DNA of 64,000 bases, taken from positions 22,505-86,504 of the forward strand of contig JADFZZ010000022.1 of the NCBI GenBank assembly GCA_015232315.1, written 5' to 3'. Made by a program: the position numbers and the translations under genes. The notes below the pieces were generated by a model. That model searched no databases. It saw nothing but the letters and a program-made list of their open reading frames with translations, and was not told the origin of the DNA. Numbering within the stretch: position 1 is the stretch's first letter; every line of letters begins with the position of its first letter. Positions 38,820 through 47,415 of the stretch are shown one piece after another. Source of the stretch: SAR324 cluster bacterium. GTDB taxonomy: Bacteria > SAR324 > NAC60-12.

Positions 38820-41800
38820 TCAGGATTCCCTGGCGCGTTTCGACATGTATTCGCGGGTGCGTCTCGCGTTTTTTTGATTGGCTTTGTCCCGTAATTCCTG
38901 TTTTTTGGCTTCCAGGGCCTGAAATTGCTGGATGGCTTGTTTCCCTAAACTGTCGAGTGTGCTATCCAGTTTGAGCGGAGTTAGAAAGGCAGGCTCCCGG
39001 AGTGATTCCAGAGGCCATAAGGTGCTTGCGATACCGTTGAGATAGACCCGGTAAAATTTGGGAGCGATCGGGATCTCAAAACTTCCCGTGTTGCACCAGA
39101 CCTTGCATTTGGGGGGATGGTTGGCGTTCAAGGGGATTTCAAGCTGATTCAGCGTATCCAGAAATTGTTGTCGGCATTCTTTTGTGTTGAACCGCTGAAA
39201 AAATGACGGGAATTGTTTGTCATTGCTGACCATGTGCTTTTGATCAAATTTGATGGAAATGGCATCAATGTTTTGATCCAGCACAAACGCTTCGTTCAAG
39301 TTATCCCTGACAATCATGGACAAGGTATTGAAGCGGTTGACATTACAGATGATCATGATTTCGCGGATATAGTGAATGTGATCCAGCAACTCGTAGGGTT
39401 TGATGGAAATCGGCCTGAAAAAATCATGAATGTCATGTGCCAGAAGCTCTAACTCCTGTGAATTGACAGGATTGGTGCCGACCAGGCTGTTGCCTTTTGC
39501 CGGCAGTTTGAGAAACGAGGTGCTGTTGGTTGCGCCATAGCCCAGGTAGCCGCTAAACACACAGCGTGCGAGCCCCTGAACCAGTGCTTCCGAGAACATG
39601 ACCATTTCACTTTCTTCACGGTTCATGGCAGATCCGCCCATCTGTTTGACTTCTTTTTTACTCAGGATGGATTTGAATTGCCATTGTTCGGTTGTCGCAT
39701 CGAATTCAAGCATGATCCTGTTGCGCGGAATGCTGAGACTTTTGGAAATAGGCAGTGGTACCTGAAACAGTTTGCGCTCAAAGTTTTTTTCAAAATGATA
39801 TTTGAAAATAACGTTTTCCAGCGGTTCGCCGGCAATCTTGACGCGTGTGCCATGGATATGTTTTGCCAGAACCGGGGCGACCACCGGAATTTTATGCTCA
39901 CCACAGAAGAACATGATCATTTCCACCGCTTTTTTAAGGCGTGAGCGGTCCTGCTGAATTTCCTGAATCTGGAGCTTTTCCATGGACGTCAGATTGTCAG
40001 AATCCTGCTGTCGTTTTTGTATCAGTTTTTCATCAGCCACAACCAAATGCGGAGTGGTCTGGGGCAACAGGCTGTTGAGTAGCTTGGAAAGCTCCTCAGA
40101 AAGTGCTTCGCCCAACCCTTGACGGGTCAGGTACTGATGAAGGGCTTTGGCGGCCCGGTGATGACCGAGTTTGAGCAGTTTATTTTCAACGCGCCGCATG
40201 GATTCCACAAACATCCGCTTGAGGATCATTTCGACTTCATTGCCAACATCATCACGGCCTTGAGAAAACTTGGCCAGATTGATCCGATCCTGTGGCGCCG
40301 AAAAAAAGATGTCATAGAACTGGAGCATTGCCAGAGTCCGCCATGACGCTTTCTGTTTGTCGATCCAGACAGGTTTGGCTTCATTATTAAAATCAATAAT
40401 ATCTGAAATCCGGATGTGCTGGGCAAAGCAAAAAATAATTTGCTGTCGGATTTCCTTGTTTTGAAAGCGCATCAGCATTTCCGTAAATTTCAACCACCAG
40501 GGATCGCGGACCAACTGCGGGAAGGTCTGTTCCATTCCGGAAATGGCCTGAACCCACGGATGATCTAGCGGAATTTTTATGAAGATCCGACGTTCAGGAT
40601 TCAACAACAGACGGGTGAGACTGGTGGGGACTTCCGCGTCTTCTTCCAGACAGCACAGCATTTCCAACCACCAGCAGTTGAGCAGGGCTTTGGGCAGATT
40701 ACGGTGGCTCACTTTTTCGCTTTCGCGTAAAAACACAGGAATGGCATGTTCCCAGATCACGTTGCGGGGTAATTCCAGTTGACCCCAGTCAGAAAGTGAG
40801 GCCAACGTCAGTGACTCGCGGGAAGCATCCGCCTTTTGAAGGTCGAAGGTCCATGAACCCGTATCAAAAACTCCAATTTTACAGAATAACTTGAAATCAT
40901 GTGGCAGATCAAACGGCATGGGCGGGGGGCCGCATAGAAATACCGCAGGATTCAGCAGAAAATCATTCAGCAACAAGGCATAGGCCAGGCTTCCTTCCGG
41001 GGAAACCAGAAAGGGTGTGTGCAGTCCCGCACGTTGACGTCTCAGGATATTGAGAAAAAAATGGACTTCTGCCGCAGGATATTTCCGGGTAAGATACGCT
41101 TCAAGAACCTTTATTTTCATGTGAGTCGGATAATGTGTTTCTGCCTCTTTTTCAGTGGCATGCCAAAACATCCGTGCCTCGGCAAGTTGTGTGGATTGCA
41201 GCTTGAATTTAATTTTGGCGACACTTTCCAATTCTGAACCCAATTGTTTTTTTAATATTTTTTGACTGTTTTTGAGAATCTGACGGGAACATTCCACAAT
41301 CTGATCAATTCGGGAAAACGCGTCAATTGGAATGCGGCTCATCAAATAGTTCAAAAAATGAATGATCACATGATCCGCATGAGGGGACCTCAGTAGATGC
41401 TCAAGTAGTCCGTTATGTTTTTTTTCAGCGGTCAGGGCTGTGACCTGCACCTGGTTTTGTTGTGCGATATTTTTTAGAATTTGGGCACACTGAGGTTGAG
41501 TCAGAACTTTTTCATGGTAATAGCGAATCAGCCATTTTTCCATGAGTGCCTGATTGAACCGCGTCACACAGTGAGGGTAATATTGCTGGCAGAAGTTGGC
41601 TGCGGAGATGGATTTCAACGCGGGGAAAAAAGCTGTCAATTGTGCAGCGTATTTATAAAACACCGGAAAATTCGGTATAATTTCAGCGGCAGTGTCGCAC
41701 ATCAACTTTGTCTGCGTGACAGAATCAATCGTCTGAAAATGCTTCCACACCGTATGTCTGCGGGCCTGTTCATAACTCCCCGGAAAAATAATATGAATAA

Positions 41801-42737
41801 TTTGCCGTTCATGTTCCGTCAGACCTTCCCCATATTTTTGCCGAAGCTGTTCCTTGATGGTGTTTTCGATCTGTTCTTGTTGTTCTTCCTTTGCCTGAGT
41901 CATGGTGTTTTCAACGACCGCGTTCATAAAACCCATGAGGAGGGCAATAAAGAAATCAGCGTCATTCCAGGGATGAGAAAATTGGGGATCGGTATCACAA
42001 ATGACCTGCATATCCATATCGGAATCGGGTTTGTGACCTATGCCGCCCAGACTGCCAATGGTGGTGAGTGCTTTGATATCAGACGAAGAGGAACTTTGAA
42101 ACGTTCCCGCAAGGTCGGGATATTCTTTGTTGACATAACCTTTCAATCCCGGGTTCTGATCAGAAGATGGTGGTAGATAGCGTTCGGCACTGGCCACACC
42201 ATGCAGCGCGTTTTTAAAAAATGGCTGAAAATCCTGATTTTCGAGAGCTTCGCCCTGAGGGTCTCCGCCTTCTTTTTCTGAGAGTTCAAGGCTGGTGCCG
42301 GCTTCAGGGTTAATGTCAAAGAGAAACACGCTTTCATAAATACTGTTCACAAGCGGTTCTTCTGCCAACCCAAACAGGCTTTGAACCCGTTCATGATTCA
42401 CTCTGGAAAGCGATTCCAGTTCAGTTTTTGTGTAATTCCGGAAATTGTTCAGTTGTTCTTCAGAAAAACATTGGGCGGTCATCTGACTGATTTCGCTGGT
42501 TTGCATGGTCTCAAGCAACGAATCATAATCAAAGGATTTGGACGGATCCTGGTCAACAATCCCCATTTCAAAATGAAGTTGTTTTAAAACAGCTTTCTGC
42601 TGAGAAAATTGCGGAGATCGGGAGGGTGGGGAATCCGTTGCCGCAGAGGGTACGGCAGTTGTGGGTTTTGCGTTTTTTTTTGTTTCAGGGGATGTCTCTG
42701 TTGTTGTTTTTCCCTTGAAAATATTGCCAAGTTTCAT
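38820..42737 (-). CDS. Class I adenylate cyclase-like protein (1305 aa)
   Basis: The best match is the catalytic motif near 225-246, TIGSLGGIGHKPDSDMDMQVIC. It has the nucleotidyltransferase pattern GS-x(n)-SD-x-D that is characteristic of class I (CyaA) adenylate cyclases of proteobacteria, with D240 and D242 as likely metal ligands. Further on, LPKALLNCWWLEMLCCLE resembles the SMPKALLKLLLLE region of those enzymes. The protein is about 450 residues longer than E. coli CyaA, with a Pro/Thr/Ser-rich N-terminus (10-45) and a basic C-terminal coiled coil (about 1270-1300). Class I cyclase function is probable but not proven. Confidence 0.55.
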   Translation of the reverse strand: MKLGNIFKGKTTTETSPETKKNAKPTTAVPSAATDSPPSRSPQFSQQKAVLKQLHFEMGIVDQDPSKSFDYDSLLETMQTSEISQMTAQCFSEEQLNNFRNYTKTELESLSRVNHERVQSLFGLAEEPLVNSIYESVFLFDINPEAGTSLELSEKEGGDPQGEALENQDFQPFFKNALHGVASAERYLPPSSDQNPGLKGYVNKEYPDLAGTFQSSSSSDIKALTTIGSLGGIGHKPDSDMDMQVICDTDPQFSHPWNDADFFIALLMGFMNAVVENTMTQAKEEQQEQIENTIKEQLRQKYGEGLTEHERQIIHIIFPGSYEQARRHTVWKHFQTIDSVTQTKLMCDTAAEIIPNFPVFYKYAAQLTAFFPALKSISAANFCQQYYPHCVTRFNQALMEKWLIRYYHEKVLTQPQCAQILKNIAQQNQVQVTALTAEKKHNGLLEHLLRSPHADHVIIHFLNYLMSRIPIDAFSRIDQIVECSRQILKNSQKILKKQLGSELESVAKIKFKLQSTQLAEARMFWHATEKEAETHYPTHMKIKVLEAYLTRKYPAAEVHFFLNILRRQRAGLHTPFLVSPEGSLAYALLLNDFLLNPAVFLCGPPPMPFDLPHDFKLFCKIGVFDTGSWTFDLQKADASRESLTLASLSDWGQLELPRNVIWEHAIPVFLRESEKVSHRNLPKALLNCWWLEMLCCLEEDAEVPTSLTRLLLNPERRIFIKIPLDHPWVQAISGMEQTFPQLVRDPWWLKFTEMLMRFQNKEIRQQIIFCFAQHIRISDIIDFNNEAKPVWIDKQKASWRTLAMLQFYDIFFSAPQDRINLAKFSQGRDDVGNEVEMILKRMFVESMRRVENKLLKLGHHRAAKALHQYLTRQGLGEALSEELSKLLNSLLPQTTPHLVVADEKLIQKRQQDSDNLTSMEKLQIQEIQQDRSRLKKAVEMIMFFCGEHKIPVVAPVLAKHIHGTRVKIAGEPLENVIFKYHFEKNFERKLFQVPLPISKSLSIPRNRIMLEFDATTEQWQFKSILSKKEVKQMGGSAMNREESEMVMFSEALVQGLARCVFSGYLGYGATNSTSFLKLPAKGNSLVGTNPVNSQELELLAHDIHDFFRPISIKPYELLDHIHYIREIMIICNVNRFNTLSMIVRDNLNEAFVLDQNIDAISIKFDQKHMVSNDKQFPSFFQRFNTKECRQQFLDTLNQLEIPLNANHPPKCKVWCNTGSFEIPIAPKFYRVYLNGIASTLWPLESLREPAFLTPLKLDSTLDSLGKQAIQQFQALEAKKQELRDKANQKNARRTREYMSKRARES

Positions 42738-42855
42738 GGACCACAGTGTACATAATTGATAAATATGATGTGGGATTAATATCCATCTTATAAACTGGAA
42801 ATGTCACAACACAAGCACCAACACAAGAATAAATTAAAATTCCGGCAAATCCAAT

Positions 42856-44154
42856 TCAGTTTGCGAGAGACAATGTGACCTCTATACGGCAACCATCCCC
42901 TTCCTCACTCTGGACCGAAATGGTTCCGCCATGCGCTTCAACAATGGTTTTGCACAGGCTCAAGCCTAGCCCATACCCTCCGGTGGCCTTGTTTCGGGAT
43001 TTATCGACTCTGTAAAAGGGTTCAAAAATCAAAGGCAGATCCTGTAGTGGGATACCATGTCCAAAATCCTGAATCATCACATGCATGTGACTGTCACACC
43101 ACAGATGCATTTCTACCGGACGAGACTGGTGGGCTGAATATTTGAGGCTATTTTCCAGCAAATTCCGCAGAACCATTTTCAGTTTTCCGGCATCCCCCCT
43201 GCAACTGCAAGGTTCTGACGGTTTGATCAAGGTGACACCAGGAGGTGTTGTGCTATAAATATCTGTCATTTCCTGACAAAGATCCGTCATGTTTATGTTT
43301 TCAAGTTTCAAGGTCCCGAATCCGCTGTTCAGGCGCTCTGTTTCCAGAATTTCCTGAACCATGGTTTCCATGTCGCGCATGTCTTCAGCAATGCTCTGGC
43401 GAATTTCTGAATTGTCCACAAATTCCAAGGCGACCTTGACCCGTGAAATGGGAGACCGCAATTCATGGCTCACATCTCGCAGCAGGTGTTCCTTGGCCTG
43501 AATCATTTTCTGGAGTTTTTCTGTCATGTCATTGAAGGCCTGTGACAACTGCCCCAATTCATCCTTGGACCAGATTGGCAATCGGTAATCCAGTCGTCCC
43601 TGTCCGACCTGACGGGTTCCTTCAATCAGCACCGGAAGTGGGCGCAATACCCGTTTTATGGCAAAGTAACAGACAATCAGAATCAAGGTGAGAACCATCA
43701 TGAGCGGAATCAGTGTATGAATCATGGTTTTACGATAAGACTTGGGACTGAAGATGAAGACTCCATTGGCCACAGGATAAATCACAAAAAAACGGTAACG
43801 GCTTCTTCTGAATTGCGGAACATTTTCCTGAAGTTCCGCATGAGGCAATTCTGCAAGTGTTGGCATCGATGGGTTTGTGGACCAGTGGTCCTGATTTGAT
43901 TCAAAGCGGATCGATAGTTTAAGCTTCTCACCCAGCTTTTCCGCATGTTCCAGTTGAGGTGGCGAGCCGAGTTCGTGTTGAATGTATCCTGCGTAGTTTT
44001 TCAGGTGAAGCCGTGAAAAATCCTGCCAGAAATCCCAGTTCAAACTGAAGGTGTGACTCACTGCCATGTTGATCGCCACTCCGGCTACAAGCAGAATCAA
44101 TGTCAGCTTCAATAAAATGGAATGGCTGATACGATGCCTGATTCTATGTCTCAT
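42856..44154 (-). CDS. Sensor histidine kinase (CpxA/EnvZ class)
   Basis: A two-component sensor of 432 residues. Membrane helices lie near 14-33 and 147-167 with a periplasmic domain of about 115 residues between them, then HAMP, HisKA with HLLRDVSHELRSPISRVK (phospho-His about 230), N-box MVLRNLLENSLKYSA, and G-boxes DFGHGIPL and GGYGLGLSLCKTIVEAHGG. I start at MRHRIRHRIS, which overlaps the response-regulator stop by 11 bases and has GGAG just upstream; an earlier in-frame ATG (44223) lies inside the regulator. The adjacent CpxP-like gene suggests an envelope-stress input. Confidence 0.92.
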   Translation of the reverse strand: MRHRIRHRISHSILLKLTLILLVAGVAINMAVSHTFSLNWDFWQDFSRLHLKNYAGYIQHELGSPPQLEHAEKLGEKLKLSIRFESNQDHWSTNPSMPTLAELPHAELQENVPQFRRSRYRFFVIYPVANGVFIFSPKSYRKTMIHTLIPLMMVLTLILIVCYFAIKRVLRPLPVLIEGTRQVGQGRLDYRLPIWSKDELGQLSQAFNDMTEKLQKMIQAKEHLLRDVSHELRSPISRVKVALEFVDNSEIRQSIAEDMRDMETMVQEILETERLNSGFGTLKLENINMTDLCQEMTDIYSTTPPGVTLIKPSEPCSCRGDAGKLKMVLRNLLENSLKYSAHQSRPVEMHLWCDSHMHVMIQDFGHGIPLQDLPLIFEPFYRVDKSRNKATGGYGLGLSLCKTIVEAHGGTISVQSEEGDGCRIEVTLSLAN

Positions 44155-44863
44155 CGGCCACTCCCACGAAAATATAACCGGTTCCCCAGACCGTTTTGAT
44201 ATACGAAGGATGTTTGGGGTCATCTCCCAGTTTCTGACGCAAGCGACTCATCAGCACATCCACCGACCGATTGTAGGATTCCCATTCAATCCCGCGAAGA
44301 TGATCCAGCAACTGGTCTCTGTTCAATACCGTTTGTGGTTGTTGTGCCAGACAGGACAACAGGGCAAATTCCATCGAGGTCATTTCCAGGGGGACGCCAT
44401 TCAGTGTGACTTCATGTTTTTTTAGATGAATGACCAATCCAGGAGTGAATTTCAGAATTTCAGCGGACTGATCCGGGGGACGTGAAGTGTGGTTGGTTCG
44501 GCGTAACACAGACTGGATTCGAGCCAGAAGTTCCCGTGGTTCAAAGGGTTTGGGCAGATAATCGTCCGCGCCCATTTCGAGTCCAATCACACGATCCATC
44601 ACGTCACCGCGAGCGGTTAACATGATCACAGGCACCTGGCTCTGATGTCTGATGCGGCGGCAAACTTCGAAGCCATCCATTTCAGGCAACATCACATCCA
44701 GAATAACCAGATCGGGTTTTTCCTCCAGTTTTTTGAAACCTTCGGTGGGTGTTAGTGCTGATAGGACCTGAAATTGATATTTTTCGAAATAGTTCCGGAG
44801 CAGACGATTGAGTTTTTCATCGTCGTCAATCACCAATAATTTGGGGGAATGCGCATGTTCCAT
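44144..44863 (-). CDS. OmpR-family response regulator
   Basis: A 239-residue transcription regulator. Receiver domain with acidic residues D13-D15, phosphoacceptor D56 in DLVILDVMLPEMDG, Thr in MLTARG and Lys in YLPKPFEPREL. The C-terminal winged helix (about 130-235) includes VTLNGVPLEMTSMEFALLSCLA and SYNRSVDVLMSRLRQKLGDD..YIKTVWGTGYIF. The partner kinase overlaps its 3' end. By neighbourhood it is CpxR-like, but target genes are unknown. Confidence 0.95.
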   Translation of the reverse strand: MEHAHSPKLLVIDDDEKLNRLLRNYFEKYQFQVLSALTPTEGFKKLEEKPDLVILDVMLPEMDGFEVCRRIRHQSQVPVIMLTARGDVMDRVIGLEMGADDYLPKPFEPRELLARIQSVLRRTNHTSRPPDQSAEILKFTPGLVIHLKKHEVTLNGVPLEMTSMEFALLSCLAQQPQTVLNRDQLLDHLRGIEWESYNRSVDVLMSRLRQKLGDDPKHPSYIKTVWGTGYIFVGVADET

Positions 44864-44918
44864 AGTCTATTCATCGGAAATGTCTTACAGGTGAAATTTT
44901 TCAAAAAGTAGAAAAAAA

Positions 44919-44994
44919 TTTTGCCACAGAGACTCAGTGTCACAGAGAATTTTTTATATAATTATCTCTGGATCTCCGTGTCTCTGTGGCAAAA
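44919..44994. repeat. Long imperfect palindromic repeat
   Basis: The outer arms TTTTGCCACAGAGAC (44919-44933) and GTCTCTGTGGCAAAA (44980-44994) are a perfect 15-bp inverted pair. Inner CAGAGA/TCTCTG pairs extend the palindrome toward an AT-rich centre. The GCCACAGAGACnCnGnG motif resembles a dispersed repeat seen in many bacterial genomes. It lies between the CpxP-like gene and the response regulator. Confidence 0.65.
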
Positions 44995-45020
44995 AACGGG
45001 TTTCGATTAGTCCGAATTAT

Positions 45021-45045
45021 GGGTTCTTCATGAACTGAAGAACCC
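45021..45045 (-). terminator. Perfect hairpin 13 bases past the CpxP-like gene
   Basis: GGGTTCTTCA and TGAAGAACCC form a perfect 10-bp stem with a TGAAC loop. It lies just after the lipoprotein stop on the minus strand. No T-run follows, so it may reduce read-through into the regulator gene rather than stop transcription fully. Confidence 0.5.
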
Positions 45046-45058
45046 GTGGGGAAATTTG

Positions 45059-45514
45059 TTAATGATTATGGTATTTTTCGATGCGTTCCCGATGTTTTTC
45101 CATCAGTTCCGCTGCTTTCATGCGTTGTTCCGGAGTTAGCATTTGATAAAACTCCACATACTTTTGCCGGAAAAACTCAATGGCGTCACCAGTCTTCTGT
45201 TGGGTATTTCCGACCAGTTGATCCCATTTTTCCTGTTCCACCGTTTCGGCTTTCATCTGTTCCACTGCCAAATCCATCACGTTTTTGTGCACTGAGGTCC
45301 ATTGCGTTCGTTTTTCCAGAAATTCAGTTTTGATCTGGTTGAGATGCCCCGACTGCTCTTCTGTCAGTTCCAGTTCATCTGCGATATGATCCACGACCCA
45401 CTCGGCTCGTTTTTCAGGTGTTTTGCGGCACCCTGCCAGACCAATGGTTCCGATCAATAACCACAACAAAGAGAATCGGTAAAAGAATCGTCGCTTTCTG
45501 TTTTTGCATTTCAT
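45059..45514 (-). CDS. CpxP/Spy-like periplasmic lipoprotein
   Basis: A 151-residue exported protein. A basic N-terminus (MKCKNRKRRFFYRFS), hydrophobic segment and lipobox LAGC (IGLAGC) point to a lipidated protein. The mature part is helical and carries two LTxxQ motifs (LTEEQSGHLNQIK and LTPEQRMKAAELM), the signature of the Spy/CpxP family of envelope-stress chaperones. The start is the ATG preceded by GGAGGG, not the ATG 4 codons upstream that overlaps that site. It precedes the OmpR-type regulator and kinase on the same strand, which fits a stress sensor/inhibitor such as CpxP. Confidence 0.8.
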   Translation of the reverse strand: MKCKNRKRRFFYRFSLLWLLIGTIGLAGCRKTPEKRAEWVVDHIADELELTEEQSGHLNQIKTEFLEKRTQWTSVHKNVMDLAVEQMKAETVEQEKWDQLVGNTQQKTGDAIEFFRQKYVEFYQMLTPEQRMKAAELMEKHRERIEKYHNH

Positions 45515-45692
45515 AATGCCCTCCAAATGAATTGATTAACAAATACGTGTTTTGAACACAACTGCATCCTAGCTTTGATTTAATTAAAGATCTTCTCAGA
45601 AAAGTAACAATTTGTAACAAAATGTAATAAGCGCCTTCCAGCCCTCTATTTATAAGGGGTACACGGTTTCTGTGCGCCTGAGATGCAGGGTC

Positions 45693-45813
45693 GTTTAATT
45701 TTCCAAAAAAAGATGCGTAGGATGGGTAGAGCCTTAGCGAAACCTATTGAGTTTTGTTGGGTTTCACTTCGTTCTACCCAACCTATCCCACCATGCCAAA
45801 CTGAAAATTAAAC
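45693..45813. repeat. 121-bp palindromic repeat element
   Basis: Outer arms GTTTAATTTTC (45693-45703) and GAAAATTAAAC (45803-45813) are a perfect 11-bp inverted pair. Inside are GGATGGGTAGA-type and TCTACCCAACCTATCC-type arms (45717-45730 with 45773-45788) around a GCGAAACC...GGGTTTCAC core. The inner sequence resembles the GGGTAGAGC-GAAACCC family of dispersed palindromes in many genomes. It is probably a REP/MITE-like copy. Confidence 0.6.
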
Positions 45814-45943
45814 AACCATGCCTGAAATGTGCCTTAAATTGCAAAAAAGGTTGAAATGTATAAAGTTGAGAATCATATTTGGTATCAATATTTTATAATC
45901 CAGGTATTTCAGTTCAAACGTATTCCACTTTAAAACGCCAACC

Positions 45944-45985
45944 TTGACGCCTGTCAATTTTATTCAGGAATAAACAGGCTATATT
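45944..45985 (+). promoter_or_regulatory. Fnr/Dnr-type box and -10 upstream of the Crp/Fnr regulator
   Basis: The box TTGACGCCTGTCAA (45944-45957) is a perfect palindrome of half-sites TTGAC/GTCAA with 4-base spacing, the Fnr/Dnr consensus layout. A TATATT -10 lies at 45980-45985. If transcription starts near 45992, the box centre is at -41.5, the exact class II activator position. The neighbouring regulator has the matching recognition helix (ETFSR), so autoregulation is likely. Confidence 0.65.
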
Positions 45986-46014
45986 GCAAACCTGTCAAGA
46001 TAAGGATTATCCGG

Positions 46015-46689
46015 ATGGAAAACAAATTACAACAGGCACTACAAAAAGCCACCATTTTCAGTGCTTTGAACAGTCAGGAAATTGAAGCGTTGGCCCGTAT
46101 CATTCATGTTTCTGAATTTCGCAAAGGTGCCATTTTATTCCAGCAGGAACAAACTCCGGCCTGTATGCATTTTCTGATTCAGGGGGAGGTGAAAGCTGTT
46201 CAATACACCAGCAAAGGCAAGGAAATCCTTTTACGGATTCTGACCACTGGCGAGGTGTTTGCGATGGGGGTTGCCTATCTGCAAAAGCCCTATGCGGTGA
46301 CCACCATTGCCCTCAAAAAAAGTATTGTGGGACGGATTCAACGCGAGGATTTACTGGATGTTTTGCGTGGTTATCCGGAAATTTCGCTGAAACTCATGGG
46401 CATTATGTCGTTGCGCATTCAGGAGATGACACACCGTATTGTTGAACAGACAGGTCATTCTCCTTTTGAACGTATCGCTTTGTTTTTGTTGCGTGAAACT
46501 AAGGCGCAACAGTCCGAACTGCTTACGTTGCCCATGAGCAAGGCCAACCTGTCCAGAATGCTCGGGACTGTTCCCGAAACATTTTCACGAACACTGACTG
46601 AGCTTCAGCATCAGAAAATCATTCAGTTGCGTGGAAAACAGATTCAAATTTTAGACACACAGGGTTTGCTGGAACTAACCAGGCTCTGA
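46015..46689 (+). CDS. Crp/Fnr-family transcription regulator (Dnr-like)
   Basis: 224 residues. The cyclic-nucleotide-binding-type beta roll spans about 10-125 (KGAILFQQEQTPACMHFLIQGEVKAVQYTSKGKEILLRIL), followed by a dimerisation helix and a Crp-type helix-turn-helix with LPMSKANLSRMLGTVPETFSRTLTEL (about 172-197). The recognition helix has E-x-x-S-R as in Fnr and Dnr, which read TTGAT/TTGAC half-sites. The N-terminal four-Cys cluster of Fnr is absent, so it is not a classical Fe-S oxygen sensor; heme or another ligand is possible. It is the first gene of an operon with the export cassette, 15 bases from the ATPase gene. Confidence 0.9.
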   Translation: MENKLQQALQKATIFSALNSQEIEALARIIHVSEFRKGAILFQQEQTPACMHFLIQGEVKAVQYTSKGKEILLRILTTGEVFAMGVAYLQKPYAVTTIALKKSIVGRIQREDLLDVLRGYPEISLKLMGIMSLRIQEMTHRIVEQTGHSPFERIALFLLRETKAQQSELLTLPMSKANLSRMLGTVPETFSRTLTELQHQKIIQLRGKQIQILDTQGLLELTRL

Positions 46690-46704
46690 CTGGAGGAGAT
46701 TATT

Positions 46705-47415
46705 ATGGCACTCATTGAAATCCACAATGTTTCCAAGACCTATCAACTGGGTGAGGAAACAATCAACGCCTTGAAAAGCATCAGTCTGAATATTGACGTT
46801 TCTACGTTTGTTTCCCTGGTTGGGCCATCCGGGAGCGGCAAATCGACTCTTCTGAATCTCATTGGCTGTCTCGATCAGCCTACGAGTGGTTCAATCCGTG
46901 TTGCGGATCAGGAACTCAATGGACTTGATAAAAATCAGCGAGCCCGGTTTCGGGGGGATACCGTCGGCTTTATTTTTCAGGATTTTAACCTGATTCCCGT
47001 ATTGACGGTGTATGAAAATGTGGAATACCCCTTGTTGATGGTCAAAAATGAAGACGGTAAAAAACATCGGCAAAGGATTCTGGACTTGCTGGATGCTGTC
47101 GGCGTATTGTCCCAGAAAGATAAATTGCCCCAACAGATTTCCGGTGGCCAGAAACAACGGGTTGCCATCGCACGGGCACTGATCACCCGACCACGACTGG
47201 TGATTGCGGATGAACCCACTGCCAATCTGGACCATGACACCGCTTATAAAATCATTGACCTGATGAAAACCATGAAAAACCAGTTTCAATCCACATTTAT
47301 TTTTTCCACACATGATCCCAAGATTGTGGGAGAAGCTGAAATTTTGCATACGCTGGAAGATGGTCAACTCATTCACAGTGAAGATCGAAGGAGGACGCAT
47401 GTTGAAAATCGCTAA
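46705..47415 (+). CDS. ABC transporter ATPase (LolD/MacB class)
   Basis: A 236-residue ATPase of the MacB/LolD type. Walker [10 protein letters not shown] (40-48), Q-loop [23 protein letters not shown] (the ENVxxPL pattern typical of this class), signature [15 protein letters not shown], Walker [13 protein letters not shown] and H-loop FIFSTHD are all visible. The signature begins with Ile in place of Leu. The start has a GGAGG ribosome site. It overlaps the permease gene by 17 bases, consistent with a two-subunit export complex. Confidence 0.95.
   Translation: MALIEIHNVSKTYQLGEETINALKSISLNIDVSTFVSLVGPSGSGKSTLLNLIGCLDQPTSGSIRVADQELNGLDKNQRARFRGDTVGFIFQDFNLIPVLTVYENVEYPLLMVKNEDGKKHRQRILDLLDAVGVLSQKDKLPQQISGGQKQRVAIARALITRPRLVIADEPTANLDHDTAYKIIDLMKTMKNQFQSTFIFSTHDPKIVGEAEILHTLEDGQLIHSEDRRRTHVENR

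Larger units (their letters stand above)
45527..46014. other. Intergenic region with palindromic element and Fnr-type promoter
   Basis: This 488-base region between divergent genes contains the long palindrome at 45693-45813 and, near its right end, the regulator's promoter with an Fnr/Dnr-like box. No coding frame is supported. Confidence 0.7.

Noticed and set aside
46015..46689. Regulator as a cAMP receptor for the cyclase-like protein encoded nearby.
   Set aside because: The recognition helix is of the Fnr/Dnr type and the cyclic-nucleotide-contacting residues of Crp are not evident, so proximity alone is not enough.
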